DNA of 64,000 nt from an uncultured Eubacteriales bacterium (GCA_934444645.1 CAKSCV010000013.1:1-64000); one strand, 5' to 3'; shown: positions 16,505 through 26,561, numbered from the stretch's first letter. Numbers and translations: made by a program. The notes: generated from the letters alone by a model not told the origin.

Positions 16505-16972
16505 ATGTTATATTCCGCAAAAGTTATGGATCATTTCACCCATCCGCGCAATGTCGGCGAAATGCCGGATGCAACGGCAACCGGTGAAGTCGGCAACGCC
16601 AAATGCGGCGATATCATGAAGATCTATCTGAAAATCGACGAGAACGACATCATCACCGACGCAAAGTTCGAAACCTTCGGCTGTGCTTCGGCCATTGCCA
16701 CCTCGTCCATGGCGACCGAGTTAATCAAGGGGCAGCCGATCTCCAAGGCACTTGAGCTTTCCAACGCCGCCGTTGTGGAGGCGCTCGACGGACTGCCGCC
16801 GGCAAAGATTCACTGTTCGGTACTTGCCGAAGAAGCCGTCAAGGCGGCAATTTTGGATTATTATAAAAAGACCGGCCGCGATACGACCGAGCTTGAAAAA
16901 GAATGCGGCGGCTGTTGCGCCTGCTGCGGTGCACACGAAGAAGAACACCGTGCCGTTCCGGAGGAGGAATAA
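16505..16972 (+). CDS. NifU/IscU-type Fe-S scaffold with Cys-rich tail
   Basis: 155 residues. The IscU core holds the three cluster-binding cysteines in NAKCGDIMKI, FGCASAIATSSM and KIHCSVLAEEA, with the conserved Asp after the first Cys. After about residue 120 it extends into an unusual tail with five cysteines and two histidines within some 15 residues (ECGGCCACCGAHEEEH). The gene is 38 bp after the desulfurase with GGAGG before its ATG. The tail might bind metal; similar short Cys tails exist in clostridial NifU-like proteins. Confidence 0.93.
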   Translation: MLYSAKVMDHFTHPRNVGEMPDATATGEVGNAKCGDIMKIYLKIDENDIITDAKFETFGCASAIATSSMATELIKGQPISKALELSNAAVVEALDGLPPAKIHCSVLAEEAVKAAILDYYKKTGRDTTELEKECGGCCACCGAHEEEHRAVPEEE

Positions 16973-17023
16973 TCTGGGAAGCCGAAAAGCCCGAAAGTTT
17001 CGACAGTTTAAGGAAGAAAGATT

Positions 17024-17476
17024 ATGAAAAACGTCTATATCGCCAACGACCATGCGGCGGTCGATCTGAAAAACGAGCTGTGTGAGTACATCGAAAGCCT
17101 CGGCTTTCATGTCATCAACCTCGGCACGGATGAAAAGACAAGCGTCAACTATCCGGAATATGCCGAAAAAGCAGCAAAAGCCGTGCTTGCCGACCAATGC
17201 TCGCTCGGCGTATTGATCTGCGGCACAGGCATCGGTATGTCGCTTGCCGCCAACAAGGTGCACGGCATCCGTGCGGCGGCAGTCAGCGAGGTGTACAGCG
17301 CGAAGCTGACGCGTCAGCACAACGACGCCAACATGGTTTGCATCGGTGCGCGCGTCATCGGCCCCGAAACCGCGAAAATGATCGTGGAAGCGTTTCTGAC
17401 CACGCCGTTTGAGGGCGGCAGACATCAGAAGCGTGTGGACATGATCATGGATATCGAAAACCGCGAATCCAAATAG
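17024..17476 (+). CDS. rpiB: Ribose-5-phosphate isomerase B (RpiB/LacAB family)
   Basis: 150 residues, cytosolic. It interconverts ribose 5-phosphate and ribulose 5-phosphate in the pentose phosphate pathway. Motifs: IANDHAAVDLKN at the N-terminus, ICGTGIGMSLAANK (active-site Cys and anion hole), and RQHNDANMVCIGARVIG. AAGGAAG precedes the ATG. It lies 51 bp after the Fe-S scaffold gene and may be co-transcribed, although the functions are unrelated. Confidence 0.93.
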   Translation: MKNVYIANDHAAVDLKNELCEYIESLGFHVINLGTDEKTSVNYPEYAEKAAKAVLADQCSLGVLICGTGIGMSLAANKVHGIRAAAVSEVYSAKLTRQHNDANMVCIGARVIGPETAKMIVEAFLTTPFEGGRHQKRVDMIMDIENRESK

Positions 17477-17575
17477 CCCGGCGTTTCCGGGAAACGGCGG
17501 CAAGCTGTTTCCCGGAAGCCTTGCCAAAAACAACAGCCCATTTTTCGACAAAAACAAGTTTTTTGCGAAAACCTC

Positions 17576-17604
17576 TTGACAAGAGCCGCACTTTATGGTA
17601 ATAT
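17576..17604 (+). promoter_or_regulatory. Promoter of tRNA-Lys
   Basis: TTGACA (17576-17581) and TAATAT (17599-17604) with a 17-bp spacer, about 40 bp before the mature tRNA. Confidence 0.8.
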
Positions 17605-17642
17605 ATTAAGGCTGTGAAACGAATCACACGTTTTTTTCGGTC

Positions 17643-17718
17643 GCCCCTGTAGCTCAGCCGGTAGAGCACATGACTTTTAATCATGGTGTCCGGAGTTCGA
17701 TTCTCCGCAGGAGCACCA
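17643..17718 (+). tRNA. tRNA-Lys(UUU)
   Basis: A 76-base cloverleaf with anticodon stem CATGA/TCATG around CTTTTAA, T-arm CGGAG-TTCGATT-CTCCG, and encoded CCA. The acceptor strands GCCCCTG and CAGGAGC leave one C-A mismatch at the 3:70 pair. Promoter and terminator flank it, so it looks functional. Confidence 0.95.
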
Positions 17719-17721
17719 AAA

Positions 17722-17753
17722 AGCCCTTGAACGTTTGTTCAAGGGCTTTTTTC
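17722..17753 (+). terminator. Terminator of tRNA-Lys
   Basis: A perfect 11-bp stem (17722-17732 with 17737-17747), loop GTTT, then a run of Ts. Confidence 0.92.
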
Positions 17754-17772
17754 TTGTACATAAAAGAAAATA

Positions 17773-17799
17773 CCGGGGTCTTCCGATGTAAGACCCCGG
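17773..17799 (-). terminator. Terminator of the GH99-like gene
   Basis: A 9-bp G+C-rich stem CCGGGGTCT/AGACCCCGG lies just past the minus-strand stop codon and is followed on that strand by TATTTTCTTTTA. Confidence 0.8.
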
Positions 17800-17806
17800 C
17801 AAAATT

Positions 17807-20773
17807 TTATTTGGTTGTAATGGTAAGCTTAGGTGCTTTGTACTTAAACTTGAAGCCGAACACGTCGCTCATAAGCTCCAGCGGCAGCATGGGAAGTCCG
17901 TCCTTGCACTCGACCGGAATCGGCAGCAGTCTTTGTTCGCCATTGACAATCACGCGGCGCGAACCGAGCGTAAAGACAAGGCTTGCGTTTTTCGAGAAGA
18001 ACGAAAGCTTGTTTTCCGACGCGATGTATTCATAGTAAAGGCCGAGACGGTAGACAAGCACATGATACGGGTTGAACGGGAACAGCGTATAGCCATCGCG
18101 TTCTTCACAGCCGAAGTTGATGGGCTGCGGTTCGCCGTCAAGCAGGAACTCCGGCTTTTTGGAATCCTTCATCAAATCGATGCCCAAAATCTCAAACGAA
18201 ACGTTCGTGGTGTTGGCCGGGTCGATGCGCAGGGCGGTAATGGGTTCATCGAGATGCGGCTGACCGCGCAGCGTGCAGATGGCACTATCCGTTTCCGGCG
18301 TCAGCATTACGCCGAACGACTGATTTTGTACAAAGGTCGAGCCGGATTCGGTCACATAGAACACCTCCACGGTGGTCGCTGTCGACACATGCGCCCGAAT
18401 GCGCACGTGCGTTACGCCCTTCATCGAGATCGAGAGCGGCTTTGCGGAGGTGAAGTTGGAATCGGAAATGTGCGTCACACCGGTGATTGTGCCGTTCGGC
18501 GTATAAGCCGCGTCACAGCCGTTTACCGTCCAGTTGGCATCAAAAGCACCTTTTCCGAAAGACAGAGTTTTGAGCACCGTGTCCGGCACGGGCTTTGGAA
18601 GCCGGGACTGCACACGGATCATTTTGCGTTCCTGCGGATATAAATAGGAAAGGCGCGAGAGCTGATTCGGTGTGGGAACATCGTCCTCATGCGGCTTTTC
18701 CTTGGTATACACGTCGCGCACGGCATTTAAGTAACCGAAGCCGTTTAAGCCCTTGCACGGCATGATATAGGTGCCTTCGCCGTATTCGTTCCAGTTGCTC
18801 ATCATGATGAACCGATGCGTCCAATTCGGCTTTTTCGGGTCTTTCGCGAACGACGGCAGCATTTCGTCACGGAACACGGTATGCAGCTTTTTGAAATCCT
18901 CGGCGGTCATGTTGGGGCTGCGCGTTTCCGCCCAAGCCACGTTATTAAAGCCGGTGGAAGCGGTCGGCACGACATGAACAAACTTCTGCTCCTGTTGGCT
19001 GCGGATCATGCTTGCCGTGAAATCCGCATCACAGCCGTCCTTGCCCCAGTTATAGGCATACGCCGCGTCAAAGCCGCAGTCGCGCACATCCGCGCCCGGA
19101 CCGCCGCAGCTCATGATGATAAGGTCGTCATAGCCAAGCTTTTTGACCTCGCCGCGCAGATAGTCGAATTCGGCCTTCACGCCCTCCGGACCGCCGAAAT
19201 CCTGCATGAGCTGCCATGTGCCGAACACCGCCATGACGGCTTTGTTATCGATGGTCATATACCGCTTGTCGCTGAAGAACTGTTCGATCCAATACGGCAC
19301 GAAATAGCGGCGGAACGCTTCACTGCCGGCGGGATGTGCGGCGTTGGCAGCCTCCCAAAGAAGGGCAAAGCGGCTCATATCGCTGTACCTGCAGTTGAAA
19401 TAGCCGTCGTGAATGGCTTCGGAAAGGCCGGTGACCTTGATGGGCGCGTTGCTTTGGCTGGAATACCAGCAGTATAACTGGAAATCAACGCCGTTTTCGA
19501 GCATAAATTTGATTTCCCAGTCGGCAACCTCCGGCAGGCCCTCGTCGTAATAGCCGAGCACCGGTCTGATTTCGGGATACGGCGTGATGCAGTCCCAGCC
19601 GATATGCGAACCGGTATGCCACAGCGAACACATATTCATGCCGATGACGTAATCGTCTTTGCCTTTGGGCAGCTTCGGCTTCGGGCAATAGTCGGGATAA
19701 TCGATGAGCGGGAACAGCTTGATGCGGTCAACAAGCAGCGTGACATTCTCGCCGCAGATTTCGAAGCATACGGTGTCGATAGCCGAAGCACCGACCGGAA
19801 TTTTGAAGGTTTCAATGTTTTTGCCGTTAATTTTGATGAGAATCTGTTTTTTGACCGTATCGATCTCAAAACGCAGACGATACCACATTTCGTCGAGTGC
19901 GTAGCGGATGGTCTTTTTGTCAGCGCAGAAATTGCCGTCGGCCGTATAGAAATCAAGCGCGGTCTTCTTGCCGGCAAGAAGCTTAATGTGTGCGCCGGCC
20001 TTGAATTTCGGCATGAAGAAAAAGCTTTCCAACGCATATTTGCCGCAAAGTGCTTCAAAGGTTTTGGCAAAGCTGCCTTCGCTGTTGTTCGCGGATGTAA
20101 GCGAAAGGTTTCCGTCCTCGACGGCGATTTCCGCGTCTTCGGCGCATTCTTTTATCCATTCATGCGGAGTGGTATGCGGTGCGTATAACGAAAACGTCTC
20201 GTTCAAGATATAATTTGCATGAATGCGCGTTTCGCCCATGGCGACATCGATGACCGAACCGGCAAAGGTGCCGATGCGGTAAAACTTGATGTATTTTGCC
20301 GTGAGCGGAAGCTCTGCACCGAACAGATCGTCCACATAATAGCGCACTTTTTTTGTCTCAAAATTCAGAATGATCTTGAAAACGTGTGTGCCCGTTTGAT
20401 GTTCTTCTTCGAATAACAGCGTCTCCTTTTGATTTTTGCCGAGCGCGTAATAGCCGCCGTTTTTGGTATAAAGCACAGCCGCGTCGTTTCCGTCGAGGTC
20501 AAACAGGCGGACAAACAACCCGTCAAAGCCGCTTTTGATCGTCACGCTTGCGTTCACGGTGACCACGCCGTGCGCAGTCTTGCGCAGCTCGCGCGTCATG
20601 CCGGTGGGTGCTTCGCCGTTTACGTTGCTGATCGAATAGGGCGCATAGTTGCGTTCGAGCTTTTTGGCGCCGCGGCCGTCGTACCACCAGGCCGAGCCGG
20701 GAGCCGGATACCAGTTTCTGCCGTAATCGCCGTCGTCGGCGAGATAATAGGCTTCCAAGAGCTTCTTTTCCAT
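17807..20773 (-). CDS. GH99/WbsX-like protein with C-terminal stalk-like domain
   Basis: 988 residues. About 1-370 are two beta-sandwich-like segments resembling concanavalin-type lectin folds. About 375-700 is a TIM-barrel region of the GH99-like/WbsX class: GMNMCSLWHTGSHIGWD, FQLYCWYSS, IMSCGGPGADVRD and SNWNEYGEGTYIMP, the last being the family hallmark with acidic residues. About 710-880 is another beta domain. The final 100 residues (FLLDGEPQPINFG ... LPMLPLELMSDVFGF) resemble the copper-amine-oxidase-N-like stalk domain common in Firmicutes surface proteins. Yet no signal peptide or anchor is visible, so location is unclear. Likely substrate is a mannose-containing glycan, but this is inference. 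Confidence 0.75.
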   Translation of the reverse strand: MEKKLLEAYYLADDGDYGRNWYPAPGSAWWYDGRGAKKLERNYAPYSISNVNGEAPTGMTRELRKTAHGVVTVNASVTIKSGFDGLFVRLFDLDGNDAAVLYTKNGGYYALGKNQKETLLFEEEHQTGTHVFKIILNFETKKVRYYVDDLFGAELPLTAKYIKFYRIGTFAGSVIDVAMGETRIHANYILNETFSLYAPHTTPHEWIKECAEDAEIAVEDGNLSLTSANNSEGSFAKTFEALCGKYALESFFFMPKFKAGAHIKLLAGKKTALDFYTADGNFCADKKTIRYALDEMWYRLRFEIDTVKKQILIKINGKNIETFKIPVGASAIDTVCFEICGENVTLLVDRIKLFPLIDYPDYCPKPKLPKGKDDYVIGMNMCSLWHTGSHIGWDCITPYPEIRPVLGYYDEGLPEVADWEIKFMLENGVDFQLYCWYSSQSNAPIKVTGLSEAIHDGYFNCRYSDMSRFALLWEAANAAHPAGSEAFRRYFVPYWIEQFFSDKRYMTIDNKAVMAVFGTWQLMQDFGGPEGVKAEFDYLRGEVKKLGYDDLIIMSCGGPGADVRDCGFDAAYAYNWGKDGCDADFTASMIRSQQEQKFVHVVPTASTGFNNVAWAETRSPNMTAEDFKKLHTVFRDEMLPSFAKDPKKPNWTHRFIMMSNWNEYGEGTYIMPCKGLNGFGYLNAVRDVYTKEKPHEDDVPTPNQLSRLSYLYPQERKMIRVQSRLPKPVPDTVLKTLSFGKGAFDANWTVNGCDAAYTPNGTITGVTHISDSNFTSAKPLSISMKGVTHVRIRAHVSTATTVEVFYVTESGSTFVQNQSFGVMLTPETDSAICTLRGQPHLDEPITALRIDPANTTNVSFEILGIDLMKDSKKPEFLLDGEPQPINFGCEERDGYTLFPFNPYHVLVYRLGLYYEYIASENKLSFFSKNASLVFTLGSRRVIVNGEQRLLPIPVECKDGLPMLPLELMSDVFGFKFKYKAPKLTITTK

Positions 20774-20845
20774 AAAGCTTCATCCTTGTCTGAAAGTATT
20801 TTTCTGTTTTTTTACGCTTAAAAAACACCTTTTTTAAGCCATTGC

Positions 20846-20874
20846 CATTGTAGCATAGGCGACACGGTTTGACA
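20846..20874 (-). promoter_or_regulatory. Promoter of the GH99-like gene
   Basis: On the minus strand TTGTCA (20874-20869) and TACAAT (20851-20846) with a 17-bp spacer. Confidence 0.7.
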
Positions 20875-20948
20875 ACGTGTTTTCGGTCTTTCTGTCAGAT
20901 TGCACAAACGATTTGTGCAATCTGACGGCAACAAAAAGCAGCTTCTGC

Positions 20949-20977
20949 TTGAAAAATACGACATTGTGTGGTACAAT
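20949..20977 (+). promoter_or_regulatory. Promoter of ogt
   Basis: TTGAAA (20949-20954) and TACAAT (20972-20977) with a 17-bp spacer; the ATG follows 28 bp later. Confidence 0.75.
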
Positions 20978-21004
20978 AGAAAAAAGCTCGAATAGAGGGG
21001 AAAA

Positions 21005-21547
21005 ATGAATTACATATATACCTACAAAACCCCGGTCGGTTTTGACGATATGCTTTTGGGCAGCGACGGCGCGTTTTTAACGGCACTGTGCTTTGAGCAC
21101 TCGCGCGATGTGCGCAAAATCGAACACGGTGAGCCAAAGGACTTAGCCATCTTCGAGCAAACCGTTCGCTGGCTTGACATCTACTTTTCCGGAAAACAGC
21201 CGGATTTCACACCTGCCTATAAAATCGACGCCACGCCGTTCCGTCAAGCCGTCATCGAGCGGATGCTTCGCATTCCTTACGGACAAACCGTTACCTATGG
21301 GTCAATCGCTGCCGAGCTTGCCGCCGAACGGGGTCTTGCGCGTATGTCGGCGCAGGCGGTGGGCGGCGCGGTCGGCTTTAATCCGATCTGCCTCATCGTT
21401 CCGTGTCACCGTGTGGTCGGCGCAAGCGGAAGCCTTACCGGCTACGGCGGCGGTATACGCAACAAAATTGCTTTATTAAAGCTTGAAGGCTGTGACATGA
21501 CCGCCTTTACCGTCCCGAAAAAAGGGACGGCACTCTGTTTTGAATAA
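21005..21547 (+). CDS. ogt: Methylated-DNA--protein-cysteine methyltransferase
   Basis: 180 residues. It repairs O6-alkylguanine by transferring the alkyl group to its own Cys. The acceptor motif is VPCHRVVGASGSLTGYGGG, followed by NKIALLKLEG; the helix-turn-helix RMSAQAVGGAVGFNP precedes it. The N-terminal part is the ribonuclease-like domain of Ogt-type enzymes. GAGGGG precedes the ATG. Co-transcribed with an HD hydrolase 12 bp downstream. Confidence 0.95.
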   Translation: MNYIYTYKTPVGFDDMLLGSDGAFLTALCFEHSRDVRKIEHGEPKDLAIFEQTVRWLDIYFSGKQPDFTPAYKIDATPFRQAVIERMLRIPYGQTVTYGSIAAELAAERGLARMSAQAVGGAVGFNPICLIVPCHRVVGASGSLTGYGGGIRNKIALLKLEGCDMTAFTVPKKGTALCFE

Positions 21548-21559
21548 GGAGAAAAAACC

Positions 21560-22048
21560 ATGACCATTTCGGAAATCATGCAGAAAATGATTGCCTTTTC
21601 AAACGGCAACCGACACGACATCCGCCATTTGTTAAAGGTATGGGGCTTCGCCAAAACCATCGGGGAGGCGGAACAGCTCGACGCAGACACGCTGTTTCTT
21701 TTGGAAACGGCAGCCATCACGCACGACATTGCCTGTCCGCTCTGCCGCGAAAAATACGGAAACACGAACGGCAAGTACCAGGAAACCGAAGGTGCTGTCT
21801 TGGTACGTGACTTTTTGGCGGATACCGGTCTTGATGAAAAGCAGATCGACCGTGTCTCCTACCTTGTCGGGCATCACCACACGCTGTCGGATGTTTCCGG
21901 CGCGGATTATCAGATTCTCATTGAAGCGGACTATCTCGTCAATGCCGACGAAAGCAGCTATTCGGCGGAAAATATCCGGAATTTCCGCGATACGTTTTTT
22001 AAGACGGAAACCGGCACACGGCTGTTAAACGACATTTTTCGGGTATAA
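21560..22048 (+). CDS. HD-domain phosphohydrolase
   Basis: 162 residues with metal ligands H in RHDIRHLLKVWGFA, the HD pair in AAITHDIACPLC and HHH in VGHHHTLSD. Such small HD proteins hydrolyse nucleotides or cyclic nucleotides, but no substrate can be assigned. It ends in DYLVNADESSYSAENIRNF, a layout seen in stand-alone clostridial HD proteins. It lies 12 bp behind ogt with GGAG before its ATG. Confidence 0.88.
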   Translation: MTISEIMQKMIAFSNGNRHDIRHLLKVWGFAKTIGEAEQLDADTLFLLETAAITHDIACPLCREKYGNTNGKYQETEGAVLVRDFLADTGLDEKQIDRVSYLVGHHHTLSDVSGADYQILIEADYLVNADESSYSAENIRNFRDTFFKTETGTRLLNDIFRV

Positions 22049-22055
22049 GCAAGGC

Positions 22056-22090
22056 AAAACGCAGGATCCAAAGCGAATCCTGCGTTTTTT
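22056..22090 (+). terminator. Terminator of the ogt/HD unit
   Basis: AAAACGCAGGAT (22056-22067) pairs with ATCCTGCGTTTT (22077-22088) and continues in Ts. The opposite strand has As turned to Ts before it too, so it may also stop the convergent PAP2 unit. Confidence 0.9.
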
Positions 22091-22653
22091 CATACAGCTT
22101 CTTTCTGCGGCATAATTTTATCAAGCAGTCTGCTGCCGAATTTCCAAACGAGTATGCCGATGACAAGGCCAAGCACCGTTGACGCCAGCACATCGGTGGA
22201 AAAATGAACGAACAAATACAGCCGTGACGCGGCAATCAACACCGCAAGCGGAATCACCGCATAGCCGAACCGCCGGTCAGCCGCCGTAAGCACCGTGGCG
22301 GCAATCACGGAGGCAAGCGTATGCCCGGACGGGAACGAATAATCCCGCGGCACCGAAATGAGCATCTGCACGGTCGGATCTAACCAACAGGGACGTGCGC
22401 GCATAAACAAATGTTTTAGTGCCACGTTTCCGACAAGCACACCGGTCAAAAGTCCCGCAAGCACCAAAATCCCGACACGGCGGTATTTCGGCATAAAAAG
22501 CAATATCACCGCAAATGCCAGCCAAATCCAGCCGACCTCGCCGAGAAACGTGATTTTCGGCATCAAAAAGTCCAAAAAGCCGCACCGCCATGAGTGCTGT
22601 ATCCAATATAAAATTGAAAAATCAAGCCGCATAAGCCAAGCCATCGTATCCAA
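22090..22653 (-). CDS. PAP2-family membrane phosphatase
   Basis: 187 residues with five or six membrane helices. All three PAP2 signatures are present: KHLFMRARP (C1), PSGHT (C2) and SRLYLFVHFSTD (C3, catalytic His). It likely dephosphorylates undecaprenyl pyrophosphate or a lipid phosphate at the outer membrane face. The first codon at 22653 is TTG, 4 bp from GGAGG; an ATG at 22644 is the alternative. It follows Sua5 by 17 bp and ends the minus-strand unit. Confidence 0.9.
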   Translation of the reverse strand: MDTMAWLMRLDFSILYWIQHSWRCGFLDFLMPKITFLGEVGWIWLAFAVILLFMPKYRRVGILVLAGLLTGVLVGNVALKHLFMRARPCWLDPTVQMLISVPRDYSFPSGHTLASVIAATVLTAADRRFGYAVIPLAVLIAASRLYLFVHFSTDVLASTVLGLVIGILVWKFGSRLLDKIMPQKEAV

Positions 22654-22670
22654 ACATCCTCCGGAACGGT

Positions 22671-23735
22671 CTAAAACCGTTTTACATGAAATCCGGCCGC
22701 ACGCAACAGCCGGTTATATACCGCAAGCGAGATGCCGGCGGTATCTTTGGGCAGAAAGGCATACACCTTGTCCACATCAAGCGCATCGGTATCACGCAAC
22801 ATCGTGAAAATACGTGCGGCATAAGCTGCCGTATCGGCATCGTTTCCGGCGTGAAGCACGGTCTTTGCCTTGATCTGCGGTGCGTCCGCGTCGTAGCACA
22901 GCACGGCGCATTTTTCTTTCTCGGCGCACGCATTGACATAGGCAATGCCCTTGGCACGATCACCGGAAATAAGCTCCACCGGACGTGCCGGTGCATAATG
23001 CTTATACATCATGCCGGGCGAAAGCACGGCTTCGCCGGGTTTTAAGCTTTCGAGCACCGCGTGCGACATATGCACCTCTCCCAAAAGCTCGTTTAATTTT
23101 TCAAACGTCACGCCGCCCGGCCTTAACAGCGTCGGAATCTCCTCGCACAGCGTGACGATAGTCGATTCCACGCCATAGCTGCAATCGCCGCCGTCAAGCA
23201 CCATATCCGCCCGGCCGTCCATATCCTCGAGTACATGCCTTGCACAGGTAGGACTGGGCTTGCCGGAAAGGTTCGCGGAGGGCGCGGCAATCGGTACGCC
23301 CGAAAGGCGGATGAGCTCACGCGCAATTTTTGAGGTCGGCACACGCACCGCCACATTCGGCAGTCCTGCTGTGATGGTGTGCGGCACGATGGGTTTTGCC
23401 GGGAGAATCACTGTCAAAGGTGCCGGCATGAGGGCGGTTAGTTTGTCGAGAAGCGGCTTTGTCTTCGCGGGGACATCGCAATAGAGCGGAATTTCCGCCG
23501 CGTCGGACAAGTGCAGGATGAGCGGATTGTTCTGCGGACGGCCTTTGGCGGCATAGATGGCGCGCGCGGCGTTTTCGTCAAGTCCGTTGGCGCCGAGTCC
23601 GTATACCGTTTCGGTCGGAAATACGACAAGACCGCCGCGGCGGATAAGATCAGCCGCCGTTTGAAGAGCCGCACGGTCGTCGGGTGTATCGGCGTCAGGC
23701 GAAACCGGCCGCACAAGCGTTTTTGAGAGTAACAT
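22671..23735 (-). CDS. L-threonylcarbamoyladenylate synthase, Sua5 type
   Basis: 354 residues: an N-terminal YrdC domain (about 1-215; RGGLVVFPTETVYGLGANG, KGRPQNNPLILH, APSANLSGKPSPT) and a C-terminal Sua5 domain (about 235-350; SPGMMYKHYAP linker motif). It makes threonylcarbamoyl-AMP for the t6A37 modification of ANN-decoding tRNAs. Its position behind prfA is a conserved bacterial arrangement. The length with both domains marks the Sua5 rather than the short TsaC form. Confidence 0.94.
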   Translation of the reverse strand: MLLSKTLVRPVSPDADTPDDRAALQTAADLIRRGGLVVFPTETVYGLGANGLDENAARAIYAAKGRPQNNPLILHLSDAAEIPLYCDVPAKTKPLLDKLTALMPAPLTVILPAKPIVPHTITAGLPNVAVRVPTSKIARELIRLSGVPIAAPSANLSGKPSPTCARHVLEDMDGRADMVLDGGDCSYGVESTIVTLCEEIPTLLRPGGVTFEKLNELLGEVHMSHAVLESLKPGEAVLSPGMMYKHYAPARPVELISGDRAKGIAYVNACAEKEKCAVLCYDADAPQIKAKTVLHAGNDADTAAYAARIFTMLRDTDALDVDKVYAFLPKDTAGISLAVYNRLLRAAGFHVKRF

Positions 23736-23761
23736 AGAAAAAGCCTCTGTTATGCGTGAAA

Positions 23762-24841
<1,080 letters not shown>

Positions 24842-25063
24842 TTAGGTTTCCTCTTTCTTATTCAGGTCTTTGGGAAGGATCGTTTTGATGCTTTTTTCAA
24901 GCTTGACACGGGCAAGGAGCATTTCTCTGCCGCAGGAAAGACATTTTACCTTCACATCGCTGCCGACATACAGCACAAGGAATTCGGCAGCACTTTTGGA
25001 GCAGGCGTGCGGCTTTTTCATGTGCAGGGTATCGCCTGCATGAAACACTTTGATTTGCGGCAT
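24842..25063 (-). CDS. DUF951 small zinc-ribbon-like protein
   Basis: 73 residues with the DUF951 pattern: an N-terminal GDTLHMKKPHAC and a CLSCG pair in VKVKCLSCGREMLL, then KLEKSIKTIL. Three cysteines could bind zinc. Function is unknown; the family is widespread in Firmicutes and often sits near translation or chromosome-partition genes. Here it is directly coupled to prfA. Confidence 0.85.
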   Translation of the reverse strand: MPQIKVFHAGDTLHMKKPHACSKSAAEFLVLYVGSDVKVKCLSCGREMLLARVKLEKSIKTILPKDLNKKEET

Positions 25064-25087
25064 GAAAACAACCTCCGTGATCTAGAT

Positions 25088-26533
25088 CTATTCTTCGGCA
25101 TTCGGGTCAAATGCACGGGAAGACGCTGCCTTGAACGACACAAACGCCAGCACGGCAAAGAACGCAAACGCAAGCGAAGCGGCGGTGACTGCCGGCGCAA
25201 GGCTGTCTAAAGTTTCAAACAGTGCAACCGTATCGCTTTGTGCGACGGCCTCGGACAAACGTGCCGCGCTCATATGCGAACGCGCCGCCAGATGCTTGGC
25301 GACCTCATCGTTACACGCCAAATGCGCACGTGCCGCCTCCAATATCCAAGATAGTGATTTGAACAACACCGCAAGCCCATACAGCACGGTGCAGGAAAGA
25401 AATTTGGTGTCATAGGTACCGATTTTTTCGGAAGCACAAAAGCCCTTTGCCCGTTTTGTCCAAGCCGCAAGCAGATACACCGTGAAGGCCGTATAAAGAA
25501 TCCCGGCGGCACACGCCCAAAGCGGTGCGGCGGCACTTTCGAAAAAGCGGGCAAGCGGGGACATTTGGCGGTTGCCAAAGCCGGCCGCACTTAACACGGT
25601 AAAGGCTTTCGGACGGAAAACAGAGCCGATCACCGTTCCGCAAAGCCCTGCCGCCGCATACAAAAGAAGCGGCAAAACCGGCATTTTCCCGCCGTCAAAG
25701 CGCGTCAGCACGAAAAAGGCTGCCGCCACGCAGAAAACGCCGAAAATATCCGGCAGATAATCGAGTCCGTCCAAGGTGAAATCAGCCGCGAACACCGCCG
25801 CCGCTGCCAAAAGCACGAGCGACGTACCGAACGCGCCGGAGGCGTACCGTGCGCGGTCGTTTTGGCGTGCGTCACGATACAGATCCGTCAAATAATCCGT
25901 TAACGCCGTATCTTTTTTCACACGGGCAAAAAACGCACGGGTGCGTATCAGGTACAGAATTCCCAAAAGCAGCGTGACCGTCATGCAGAATAACAGCACA
26001 TACGGCTTCAACCGGATGATCGGCATCCGGTATGCGGCGTTTGCCGAAAGGTCAAGGTCATCGTTTTGCTGCAACAGCTCCAATATTTCCGGCAAAAAGG
26101 CAAAAACCGACCGGCAAACGGCGAAAATATACGAAAGTGCACGGACATTTTTGACATAGGCAGCCGTTTCTCCGTTTCCGGAACGCATGGCGGAATATTC
26201 AAAGCCATCGTACAATCGTGCGAAAAAGCGCAAGAGGATGATGGTTTCCAGCACGCCCGAGAGGAAGGTATACGGCAGAGCATTTGCCGGATAGCGAAGC
26301 AGTGAAACGGCAAAGACGCTTTTGGCGGCATACAGCCAGATCATGACAAAGCTGACGCTTCGCGCGTCGTCAAAATAGGCGCCGGCTTCGGAGGCATTTT
26401 TCAGCCCAAAATAGATGAGCAGTGCGCCGACGACGTCCGGCAGAAGGTCGAAAAGGGCGACATTCGGATTGAAAAAAAAGACAAGTCCGGCAAAAACCAT
26501 GCCGAAGCGGACGGAATTCTTTTGCTTTGACAT
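25088..26533 (-). CDS. Polytopic membrane protein of unknown function
   Basis: 481 residues with about 10-12 hydrophobic segments (for example FGMVFAGLVFFFNPNVALFD, LYLLAAWTKRAKGF region, and ALAFAFFAVLAFVSFKAASS near the end). No catalytic motif is recognised. I start at the ATG at 26533, which has AGAGAGG upstream, rather than an extended frame that runs back into the neighbouring gene. It lies between a single-pass membrane protein (28 bp upstream) and DUF951 (24 bp downstream), in the same operon. Confidence 0.75.
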   Translation of the reverse strand: MSKQKNSVRFGMVFAGLVFFFNPNVALFDLLPDVVGALLIYFGLKNASEAGAYFDDARSVSFVMIWLYAAKSVFAVSLLRYPANALPYTFLSGVLETIILLRFFARLYDGFEYSAMRSGNGETAAYVKNVRALSYIFAVCRSVFAFLPEILELLQQNDDLDLSANAAYRMPIIRLKPYVLLFCMTVTLLLGILYLIRTRAFFARVKKDTALTDYLTDLYRDARQNDRARYASGAFGTSLVLLAAAAVFAADFTLDGLDYLPDIFGVFCVAAAFFVLTRFDGGKMPVLPLLLYAAAGLCGTVIGSVFRPKAFTVLSAAGFGNRQMSPLARFFESAAAPLWACAAGILYTAFTVYLLAAWTKRAKGFCASEKIGTYDTKFLSCTVLYGLAVLFKSLSWILEAARAHLACNDEVAKHLAARSHMSAARLSEAVAQSDTVALFETLDSLAPAVTAASLAFAFFAVLAFVSFKAASSRAFDPNAEE

Positions 26534-26561
26534 ATAAACCTCTCTTTCCCTCTCCTTTGCG

